A stretch of DNA of 37,758 nt from Saccharothrix sp. Lineage in GTDB: Bacteria; Actinomycetota; Actinomycetes; Mycobacteriales; Pseudonocardiaceae. This document shows positions 7,759 to 14,184 of the stretch, piece after piece (positions within the stretch are counted from its first letter, which is position 1; each line of letters starts with the position of its first letter). The position numbers and the translations under genes were made by a program. The stretch covers positions 1-37,758 of the forward strand of contig NZ_JAPSLK010000073.1 of NCBI RefSeq assembly GCF_031180885.1, written 5' to 3'. The notes under the pieces were generated by a model, which saw nothing but the letters and a program-made list of their open reading frames with translations, was not told the origin of the DNA and searched no databases.

Positions 7759-8184
7759 TCAGGCGGTGAACCAGGGAGTGACCACGGCTCGCCCGTCCTC
7801 CCTGGTCAGCCGCAACCGGACCGTCGGGTGCGGCAGCTCGGGCACCACCACCCAGCCGTCCGCGCCGATCCCGACCCGCACCTCACCCACCGGCGTCTCC
7901 ACCACGACCTCGCCCGACGCACCCCCGACCAGGGCGCGCAACCCACCGGCCTCGGCCTGGACGTCCACCGAGACCTCGCCGGTCTCGAACGCGAGCACGT
8001 GCGCGTCCTCGTCGGACCGGACGAGCTGCGGGGACTCCCACGAGTCGTGCACCAGCTCGGCCAGTTCCTCGTCCATCCGCCGGGTGGACAGCGCGGCCTG
8101 CGCGGCCAACCGCACCCAGGCGGGCACCCGGTCCACCCGGTTCGCGATCGACCGCAGCCGCTCGACCAGCTCGTCGTCGTCCAT
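7759..8184 (-). CDS. Small sigma-factor-associated protein of unknown function
   Basis: The 141-residue protein has a helical N-terminus (DDELVERLRSIANRVDRVP, then AALSTRRMDEELAELVHDSW) and a beta-rich C-terminus (VSVDVQAEAGGLRALVGG, then RLRLTREDGRAVVTPWFTA). It has no transmembrane segment or signal peptide. It overlaps the upstream sigma-factor gene (TGATG), so the two are translationally coupled. Similar pairs of an ECF-like sigma factor and such a helix-plus-beta protein often stand next to CHAT-domain or TPR proteins in actinobacteria. No such third gene is present here, since the GH92 gene converges directly on this one. It may be an anti-sigma or adaptor protein, but that is inference. 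Confidence 0.75.
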   Translation of the reverse strand: MDDDELVERLRSIANRVDRVPAWVRLAAQAALSTRRMDEELAELVHDSWESPQLVRSDEDAHVLAFETGEVSVDVQAEAGGLRALVGGASGEVVVETPVGEVRVGIGADGWVVVPELPHPTVRLRLTREDGRAVVTPWFTA

Positions 8185-8752
8185 CACATCTCCTCGGCGA
8201 GCTTGCGCAGTCGCTCCAGGCACCGGCCGCGTGACGGCCCGATGCTGCCGACCGCGATGTCCAGCGCCCGGGCGATCTCGACGTAGGGCGGCGGCGGGTC
8301 GGCCATCAGCATCCGGATCAACCGCCGACACCCGTCCGGCAACCGGTCGACCGCCCGCCACAACGCGATGTCCCGTTCGGCCGGCAACAACCCGTCGTCC
8401 AATGGCGGCGCGTCGTCGGCGACGTCCGGCGGCTCCTCGTCCGCCGCCCTCCGCCGCTCGACCCGACGCAGGAGCTGGAGGCACTCGCGCCGCGCGGTGG
8501 TGGCCAACCAGGCCGCGAGCCGATCGGGCTCGGTCACCGACCCGAGCTTCTCGACCAGCTTCAACCAGGTGTTCTGCACGACGTCGGCGCAGTCGGCGGT
8601 CCCCAACCGGAACCCCCGGGCGACGGACCACAGCAGGGGTGTGTACGGGCCACCAACTCGTTCCACGCCGCCTGGTCGCCCCGGGCGGCCGCCGAGAGCA
8701 GCGATGCGTTGTCCTCGCCCACGGCGGTGGATTGTTCCGCAGGCACACCCAT
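8184..8752 (-). pseudogene. ECF-type sigma-70 factor, apparent single-base frameshift near the N-terminus
   Basis: From ATG 8752 one frame reads MGVPAEQSTAVGEDNASLLS, then AAARGDQAAWNELVAR. Homology then jumps frame at about 8646 to YTPLLWSVARGFRLGTADCADVVQNTWLKLVEKLG (sigma region 2). The second frame continues with LAAWLATTARRECLQLLRRVERR and region 4 (LPDGCRRLIRMLMAD, then PPPPYVEIARALDIAVGSIGPSRGRCLERLRKLAEEM). One missing base, GTAC-GGGC where GTACCGGGC would be expected on the plus strand, restores a continuous protein of about 189 residues. Either the gene is disrupted, a sequencing error is present, or translation starts inside at GTG 8666 and loses the first helix. It is followed by an overlapping partner gene. 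Confidence 0.75.
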
Positions 8753-8819
8753 ACCAACCAGATGCCCCACCCGGTCGTGGTGATGCGCGCCATCCTCGCG
8801 AGACGTGTGGTCAGCAAGC

Positions 8820-8851
8820 CTCTGAGCAGTTTTGCGCAAAACCGCTCAGAG
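8820..8851. terminator. 32-bp near-perfect palindrome after the DeoR gene
   Basis: CTCTGAGC-A-GTTTTGC faces GCAAAAC-C-GCTCAGAG with 16-bp arms, one mismatch and no loop. It lies 24 bp past the DeoR stop codon and about 70 bp upstream of the sigma-factor start. It fits a terminator for the sugar operon. Its core TTTTGCGCAAAA also shares the 9-mer TGCGCAAAA with the DeoR promoter region, so an operator role is possible. Confidence 0.6.
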
Positions 8852-8874
8852 TCCGAACAACCCTCATTTCCGGG

Positions 8875-9660
8875 TCAGACCTGGACGACCTCGACCCCGC
8901 GCTCCCGGAACCGCCGCACGTCCTCTTCCCGCGCGTCCGTGTCCGTCACCAGCACGTGCACCTGCGTGATCGGGCAGATCGACGCGAACGCCCGCGCCCC
9001 GATCTTGGACGAGTCCGCCACCACCACGACCTTGCGCGCCCGCTCCGCCAGCAGCCGGTTGATGTCCGCCTCGCCCTCGTGGTGCGCCGACGCCCCCGCG
9101 TCCGGGTCGATCGCGTCCACCCCGAGGAACGTCAGGTCCAGGCTCAGCCCGCTCAGGATCCGGCTCGCCAGCGGCGACATCAGCTCGTACGACTGGGGCC
9201 GCGCCACGCCGCCGGTCACCACCAGCTTCACCTGGGGCCGCACGGCGAGTTCGTTGGCGATGTTCAACGCGTTGGTCACGACGGTGATCACCCCGTCGCC
9301 CTCGGCCCCGCCCACGTCCGCGCTGGTCATCAAAGCCCGCGCGACCTCGGTGGTGGTGGTGCCGCCGTTCATGCCGACGACCGCCCCGCGGTGCACCTGC
9401 TCCGCCGCCGCGCGCCCGATGCGCTGCTTCTCCCCCGCCCGCCGCACGGTCTTGTACCGCAGCGGCAGGTCGTAGGCGACCGAGTGGGCGACGGCGCCGC
9501 CCCGGGTGCGGGTGAGGAGTTGCTGCTCGGCCAGGTGGTCGAGGTCGCGGCGGATCGTCGCGCCGGAGACCGCCAGTTCCTCGGCGATGTCGTCGACCTC
9601 GATCTTGCCGCGCTCGGCCAGCAGCTCCAGCAGCGCGTTCAACCGCTCGTACCGATTCAC
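8875..9660 (-). CDS. DeoR-family sugar-phosphate-responsive repressor
   Basis: The 261-residue protein has an N-terminal winged HTH (residues 3-58: YERLNALLELLAERGKIEVDDIAEEL, then VSGATIRRDLDHLAEQQLLTRTRGGAV), the DeoR signature. A C-terminal DeoRC sugar-phosphate sensor domain follows (MNGGTTTTEVARAL, VTNALNIANELA, VVVADSSKIG). AGGAGGT precedes GTG 9660. It lies 76 bp downstream of the PfkB gene in the same direction. The gap holds repeated TGCGCA/TGCACTTTTG motifs that also appear before the ROK gene, so it probably represses both its own gene and the kinase-aldolase operon until a phosphorylated sugar binds. Confidence 0.93.
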   Translation of the reverse strand: MNRYERLNALLELLAERGKIEVDDIAEELAVSGATIRRDLDHLAEQQLLTRTRGGAVAHSVAYDLPLRYKTVRRAGEKQRIGRAAAEQVHRGAVVGMNGGTTTTEVARALMTSADVGGAEGDGVITVVTNALNIANELAVRPQVKLVVTGGVARPQSYELMSPLASRILSGLSLDLTFLGVDAIDPDAGASAHHEGEADINRLLAERARKVVVVADSSKIGARAFASICPITQVHVLVTDTDAREEDVRRFRERGVEVVQV

Positions 9661-9671
9661 GGGCTACCTCC

Positions 9672-9714
9672 TGCGCATGAACATTAATGCACATTACAGA
9701 TGCGCAAAAGTGCA
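9672..9714 (-). promoter_or_regulatory. DeoR promoter region with repeated TGCGCA/AAAAGTGCA motifs
   Basis: TGCGCA occurs at 9672 and 9701, TGCACA at 9688, and CAAAAGTGCA at 9705-9714, within an otherwise AT-rich 45 bp. The same AAAAGTGCA and TGCGCA elements recur upstream of the ROK gene at 12421-12445. This is a plausible multi-repeat DeoR operator, giving autoregulation. Confidence 0.5.
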
Positions 9715-9736
9715 GCGGGTGAACACGCTGAAGTTT

Positions 9737-10645
9737 TCACAGCGGCTCGACGCGCACCTCATCGTGCAACCTGCGCAGCAACGGCACGTCCACGCTGCCC
9801 GCGACCGGGGCCGCCACCGCCGCCGCGGACCAGGCGACCGCCGCGCGCAACCGCATCGGCCACGACGACTGCTCCACCAGCCCGTTCGCCAGCGCCGCCA
9901 CGGCCGCGTCGCCCGCGCCGGTCGGGTTGCCGCGCACCGGGAACGGCGGCACCGCGCGCCACCGGCCCTCGCCGGTCACCGCGACCACCCCCTCCGGACC
10001 CAACGACAGCACGACCGCCCCGGCACCCATCGACCGCAACCGCTCGGCACCCGCCACCGCGTCGGACGCGTCCACGACCTCGGCCAACTCCGCCGCGTTC
10101 GGCTTGAGCACGTCCGCCCCGGCCTCCGCCGCCGCCAACAACGCGGCACCACTGGTGTCCACGACCACCGGCACCCCCGCGTCCCGCGCCGCCTCGACCA
10201 CCCGGGCGCACGTGTCGCGGGGCGTGGCCTGCGGCAGGCTGCCCGAGCACACCAGCGCGGACGCCTCGGGCAGCCGCGCGCGGACCAGGTCGAGCAGCCG
10301 ATCCCACTCGGTGTCCAGCAGCGCCGCGCCGGCCTCGTTGAAAAGGGTCGCGTCCTCGTCGTCCACCACGGCGACGGTCATCCGCGTCGGCGCGTCCACG
10401 ACCAGCAGCGCGTGCGGCACCTCGGAGGCGACCAGGTCCGCGCGCAGCGACTCGCCCAGCACCCCGCCCACCGGTCCGACCGCCAGTGTGGCGATGCCCA
10501 TCTCGTGCAGCACGCGGCTGACGTTGAAACCCTTGCCGCCGGCGCGTTCCCGCACCGACCGGACCCGGTGCGCGGTCCCCGGCACCAGCCGCGCCACCCG
10601 GTAGCTGACGTCCAGCGCCGGGTTCGGGGTCACGGTGAGGATCAC
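9737..10645 (-). CDS. PfkB-family kinase, 1-phosphofructokinase / tagatose-6-phosphate kinase type
   Basis: The 302-residue cytoplasmic kinase has the phosphofructokinase-B subgroup motifs. The N-terminal substrate segment is TPNPALDVSYRV. AGGKGFNVSRVLHEMG is PfkB signature 1, and SGSLPQATP lies mid-protein. GNPTGAGDAAVAALANGL is signature 2, with the catalytic-base Asp in GAGD. The subgroup phosphorylates fructose-1-phosphate, tagatose-6-phosphate or fructose-6-phosphate to a bisphosphate. Its start GTG (10645) overlaps the aldolase stop (GTGA), so the kinase and aldolase are translationally coupled, consistent with making a ketose bisphosphate that the aldolase then splits. The exact sugar is not evident from sequence. 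Confidence 0.9.
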   Translation of the reverse strand: MILTVTPNPALDVSYRVARLVPGTAHRVRSVRERAGGKGFNVSRVLHEMGIATLAVGPVGGVLGESLRADLVASEVPHALLVVDAPTRMTVAVVDDEDATLFNEAGAALLDTEWDRLLDLVRARLPEASALVCSGSLPQATPRDTCARVVEAARDAGVPVVVDTSGAALLAAAEAGADVLKPNAAELAEVVDASDAVAGAERLRSMGAGAVVLSLGPEGVVAVTGEGRWRAVPPFPVRGNPTGAGDAAVAALANGLVEQSSWPMRLRAAVAWSAAAVAAPVAGSVDVPLLRRLHDEVRVEPL

Positions 10646-11490
10646 CGGACGCTCCCGGCCGGCACCGCGTCCAGCACGCCCAGCAGCCGCGCCACCTCGC
10701 CCGCCATCCGGTCCCGCGCCGGACCCAGGTACTTGCGGGTGTCCACGAGCTTGGCGTCGCCGAGCCGGTCGCGCACCTCCTCGGTGAAGACCTTGTTGAG
10801 GTGCGTGGAGATGTTCACCTTGGTGATGCCCGCCGCGACCGCGCGCCGCAGCCCTTCGTCGGACACGCCCGACGAGCCGTGCAGCACCAGCGGAACGTCC
10901 ACAGTGGACTTGATCGCGGCGATCAGGTCGTAGTCCAACGCGGCGTCCCGGGTCGTCATCGCATGGGAAGACCCGACCGCCACGGCCAACGCGTCCACCC
11001 CGGTCGCCGCCACGTACTCCTTGGCCTCACCGGGATCGGTGCGCACACCGGGCGCGTGCACGCCGTCCTTGCCACCGACCTCGCCCAACTCGGCCTCCAC
11101 CCAGATCCCGCGCGCGTGGCAGAACCCGGCGACCTCCTTCGTGACCCGCACGTTCTCCTCGTAAGGAGCTGTGGACGCGTCGAACATCACCGATCCGATG
11201 CGGTGCAACGCCCCTTCCCGCACCAGCGGCACCGACTCGATGTGGTCCAGGTGCACCGCGACCGGCACCGACGACTCCGCCGCCACCGCCAGCGCCGCCT
11301 CCAGCAGCGGCGCGAGGGAACGGTGGTAGCGCACGCAGTTCTCGCTGATCTGGAGCAGCACCGCGGTGCCCGCGCGCTCCGCGCCGGCGACGATCGCGGA
11401 CGCGTGTTCGAGCTGGATGACGTTGAACGCGCCGACCCCGTGACCACCCGCGACGGCGGCGGAGACGATGGCGGCGGTGGGCCTCAGCAC
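10642..11490 (-). CDS. Class II ketose-bisphosphate aldolase (tagatose/fructose-1,6-bisphosphate type)
   Basis: The 282-residue zinc-dependent aldolase shows VGAFNVIQLEHASAIVAGAE, VPVAVHLDHIES (zinc-binding His plus catalytic-type Asp), WVEAELGEVGGKDG, AVAVGSSHAMTT (second zinc His), PLVLHGSSGVSDE (third zinc His) and ITKVNISTHLNKVF. These match the KbaY/GatY/FbaA class. It cleaves a ketohexose bisphosphate to dihydroxyacetone phosphate and glyceraldehyde-3-phosphate. GAGGAG precedes GTG 11490. It overlaps the ROK gene upstream by 7 nt and the PfkB gene downstream, so the three form a tight operon. Tagatose-bisphosphate specificity (galactose, galactitol or galactosamine breakdown) is possible but not proven. 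Confidence 0.92.
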   Translation of the reverse strand: MLRPTAAIVSAAVAGGHGVGAFNVIQLEHASAIVAGAERAGTAVLLQISENCVRYHRSLAPLLEAALAVAAESSVPVAVHLDHIESVPLVREGALHRIGSVMFDASTAPYEENVRVTKEVAGFCHARGIWVEAELGEVGGKDGVHAPGVRTDPGEAKEYVAATGVDALAVAVGSSHAMTTRDAALDYDLIAAIKSTVDVPLVLHGSSGVSDEGLRRAVAAGITKVNISTHLNKVFTEEVRDRLGDAKLVDTRKYLGPARDRMAGEVARLLGVLDAVPAGSVR

Positions 11491-12377
11491 GATGCACTCC
11501 TCTTGGCCGCGAGCAGGGCCGCGCCACGGCAGCCGGCCAGCCCGCCGAGTTCGGCCGCCACCAGGCGCGGCCGGCGTTGGAAGGTCAGGCGCTCGCGCAG
11601 CGCCTCGTCCAGGGGCCGCAGCAGGAGATCGCCCGCCGCGGACAGCCCGCCGCCGACGACCACGACCTCCGGCGCGAGCACGCTCGCCGTCCAGGCCAGG
11701 GCGACGGCCAGCGCTTGAACCGCGTCGTCCCACACCCGCCGCGCGTCGGCGTCCTGCTCGGCGAGCAGCCGCGCCACGTCGACGGCTTCGGTGGGCGTGC
11801 CGGTGCGGGCGGCGTAGCGGCGGGCGATCGCGGACGCCGAGGCGATCGCCTCCAGGCACCCGTGCCGACCGCACGCGCACGGCTCGCCGTGGCCGACGTC
11901 GACGTGCCCGATCTCCCCGGCGTACCCGCCCGCGTCGTGCACGCGCCCGCCCAGCACGAGCGCCGCCGCGATCCCGGTGCCGATGGGCAGGAACAGCGAG
12001 TCCCGCGCCCCGCGCCCGCCGCCTGCGGTCGACTCCGCCAACCCGCCCGCGCGCACGTCGTGCCCGAACCCGGTGGCGCGCCCGAGCCGGTCGGTCAGCA
12101 GGGCGGCGAACGGCACGTCCAGCCAGCCCAGGTTCTCCGACCACACCGCGACACCGCGCGCTTCGTCCACGATCCCCGGGACGACCACGCCGACGTCCGC
12201 CGTCCCGGCCGGGTCCAACTCCGCGACCAGGTCGGCCACCAGGTCGACCACCTCCGGCACGACGTCCGGACCGGGTTTCGGCGTCGGCTTCGAGGCGTGC
12301 GCGAGCACGCGGTCACCGTCGACGAGCACGGCTTTGGTGGCCGTCCCGCCCACGTCGACCCCGACCACCAACCCCAC
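11484..12377 (-). CDS. ROK-family sugar kinase
   Basis: The protein of about 297 residues has an N-terminal ATP-phosphate loop, GLVVGVDVGGTATKAVLVDG, and VVVPGIVDE mid-protein. GGYAGEIGHVDVG follows. The ROK zinc-binding motif CACGRHGCLEAIASASAI (CxCGxxGCxE) follows that. The DVRAGGLAE segment near residue 110 is in the position of the catalytic Asp. ROK kinases phosphorylate glucose, fructose, mannose, N-acetylhexosamines or allose. GTG 12377 is preferred because the candidate operator lies at 12405-12445. An in-frame ATG at 12425 would sit inside that site. It is the first gene of the kinase-aldolase-kinase operon, so it probably makes the 6-phosphate that the PfkB enzyme uses after isomerisation. 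No isomerase or transporter is adjacent. Confidence 0.88.
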   Translation of the reverse strand: MGLVVGVDVGGTATKAVLVDGDRVLAHASKPTPKPGPDVVPEVVDLVADLVAELDPAGTADVGVVVPGIVDEARGVAVWSENLGWLDVPFAALLTDRLGRATGFGHDVRAGGLAESTAGGGRGARDSLFLPIGTGIAAALVLGGRVHDAGGYAGEIGHVDVGHGEPCACGRHGCLEAIASASAIARRYAARTGTPTEAVDVARLLAEQDADARRVWDDAVQALAVALAWTASVLAPEVVVVGGGLSAAGDLLLRPLDEALRERLTFQRRPRLVAAELGGLAGCRGAALLAAKRSASC

Positions 12378-12404
12378 CGCGCACCACCTGTTCACGATTG
12401 CGCT

Positions 12405-12445
12405 CAACCGCGCACAATCATGCACTTTTGGTCAGATAATGCGCA
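12405..12445 (-). promoter_or_regulatory. Promoter/operator of the ROK-aldolase-PfkB operon
   Basis: The region contains GCGCACAATCATGCACTTTTG and TGCGCA (12440-12445). AAAAGTGCA on the minus strand and TGCGCA are shared with the DeoR promoter at 9672-9714. Spacing and order differ between the two, so the precise operator cannot be fixed by eye. Confidence 0.5.
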
Positions 12446-12465
12446 AGAGGTGTGCGCGCCGCGTC

Positions 12466-14001
12466 TCACGCGGCAGCGGACCGCCCGATGTCCAGCCGAC
12501 GCCGAGGCAGGCGGCGCAACAGCGGGTGCCCGACCTCCCACAGGTGCTCACCCGCGACCTCGACCAGTGCCTCCGCACACCGGAACAGATCGACTGCCAC
12601 ATCAGCAGAAGCACCGACCCACACGGCTTCGAGCGAATCCGCCACCTCGACCGCCGGCGACACCACGACCAGATCGCGCACCACCCGCTGCACCAAGGGA
12701 TGCACCTCGACGCGGCCGTCCGCGTGCGTCACCAGGTTGAGCCGGTGCAGGGCGCGCAGCGCCAAGAGGTCACGTCCGTGCAACAAGACGTCTTCCGGGA
12801 TGCCCTCCGGTGCAAGCAACGACACCGCTTCGAGCATCACTGGCGCATCAGGCGACAGTGACCGCGCCCGTTCGACGGACCGCGCCACGGTCGCCGCCAC
12901 GGTGCCGTCGTGCTCATCGCCGGGCGAGGACGCGGGGAACAGGTCGGCCACCCGCTGCCGCCGGTCAGCCAGCCGGTCGAGGTAGGCAGGCACGCCCAGT
13001 CCGGTGTCGATGAGGAACGCCGCCGCCTGGGCCAACGCCAACGGCTGCCAGCCCAGCGCCGCCCCCAGCTCCACCAACTCCGAGCGGCCGTGCCGGGGAT
13101 CAACCGAGAGCCGCTCGACGAGGTACCCGGTGGCCTCCTCAGGCGTGAACACGCCCACCTGGACCACCCGAACGTCCGGCCGCAGCAAGGCGGCATCCCG
13201 GCGACGAGTAGTCACCAGAGTCCGTCCCGACCCCTCCGGCCACAGCCCGGACAACTCCGCCGGGTCGTCCAGGTCGTCGAGGACAACCAGCCACGGGGAA
13301 CTTGACGACCGCAACCACTCCAGAAACCGGTCCGCCGCCTCCTCATCCGAGTTGCCGGCATTCCCCAAAGCCCGCCAGGCGCGGGCATAGCCGCTGAGCA
13401 CCGATTGGCGACTCGCCGCCGACACCCACACCAGCACCTCGCCCCGCGCCCGACGGAACGCGGCGGCGGCCAGCTGCGACTTGCCGACCCCACCCGCCCC
13501 GGTCAGCACGACCCGATGGCACTCGCCCAGCGCCACCTCGACCAACGCCGACCGGTCCCGAAACGCCGCCGCCACCCGAGGCGGACGCCCAACCACAACC
13601 CGCGCCACCCCGGCCCGCGCCGCACCTGCCGCCGCCACTCCAGCCCGCGCCGCACCACCCTGCGCCGCCCCTGCCGCATCCACCCCGGCCCGGTCGACCG
13701 CAGGCCGCCTTTCCCGCGACGCCGCCCGCCACAGCTCCCGCAGCCGCGCGACCTGCCCCGTACCCCCGGTCGCCAGCGCCACCGCCAGAACCGCGTCGAA
13801 GTCCCGCGGCACCGACCGGCCGCTCACCCACTCGCCGAGCCGCCGCGCGTTGACCGCCACCCGCCGCCCCGACGGCAGCACCACCGCACCGGCCCGCCGC
13901 GCCAGCGCCTCGTCCGTCAGGTCCGGCAGCCGTCCGCGCAACCCCGCGACCGCCGCCGCGAACTCCGCCCGAGGGTCCCCCGACCGCCTCCCACCTCCCA
14001 T
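12466..14001 (-). CDS. NB-ARC STAND ATPase with N-terminal HTH-like domain, no TPR region
   Basis: The 511-residue protein starts with a domain of about 65 residues that resembles the XRE-like module of actinobacterial NB-ARC regulators (EALARRAGAVVLPSGRRVAV, then NARRLGEWVSGRSVPRDFDAV). An Ala/Gly-rich linker follows. The NB-ARC ATPase has Walker A LTGAGGVGKSQLA (residues 166-178), Walker B WLVVLDDLDD (237-246), RTLVTTRRRDA (sensor) and LGWQPLALAQAAAFL (GLPL-like). A winged-helix segment (LEAVSLLAPEGIPEDVLL) leads to LVQRVVRD and then AEALVEVAGEHLWEVGHPLLRRL. Homologues usually continue here into many TPRs (800-1000 residues), but this protein stops after LDIGRSAAA. Loss of the sensor/oligomer-control region is inferred. 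The role is unknown; the class covers signalling, antibiotic regulation and phage defence. Confidence 0.85.
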   Translation of the reverse strand: MGGGRRSGDPRAEFAAAVAGLRGRLPDLTDEALARRAGAVVLPSGRRVAVNARRLGEWVSGRSVPRDFDAVLAVALATGGTGQVARLRELWRAASRERRPAVDRAGVDAAGAAQGGAARAGVAAAGAARAGVARVVVGRPPRVAAAFRDRSALVEVALGECHRVVLTGAGGVGKSQLAAAAFRRARGEVLVWVSAASRQSVLSGYARAWRALGNAGNSDEEAADRFLEWLRSSSSPWLVVLDDLDDPAELSGLWPEGSGRTLVTTRRRDAALLRPDVRVVQVGVFTPEEATGYLVERLSVDPRHGRSELVELGAALGWQPLALAQAAAFLIDTGLGVPAYLDRLADRRQRVADLFPASSPGDEHDGTVAATVARSVERARSLSPDAPVMLEAVSLLAPEGIPEDVLLHGRDLLALRALHRLNLVTHADGRVEVHPLVQRVVRDLVVVSPAVEVADSLEAVWVGASADVAVDLFRCAEALVEVAGEHLWEVGHPLLRRLPRRRLDIGRSAAA

Positions 14002-14184
14002 GGCGCCGAGCGTAGGTCCGCCCGGCAGCCCTCTTCACGAGGAAGTTTCCGCCCCGTCCGACCACCGACGACCACTGGTCTGAACCGTTGACTTTCGCCG
14101 CCGCCCTCTGCAACTCTGCGGACCCACCGGCGCAAAAACTTGACAACCGAGCGGAACTTCCTGACAAAAGACGGGAACAACCAC

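Noticed and set aside
9737..12377. A sulfoquinovose (SFT/EMP-type) pathway because of the PfkB kinase and aldolase
   Set aside because: The aldolase is a class II zinc enzyme of the tagatose/fructose type. No sulfoquinovosidase, SQ isomerase or sulfolactaldehyde enzyme is present.
14140..14184. An earlier start for the GH87 gene at 14140
   Set aside because: It would place 15 charged residues before the signal peptide. ATG 14185 gives a normal signal sequence.
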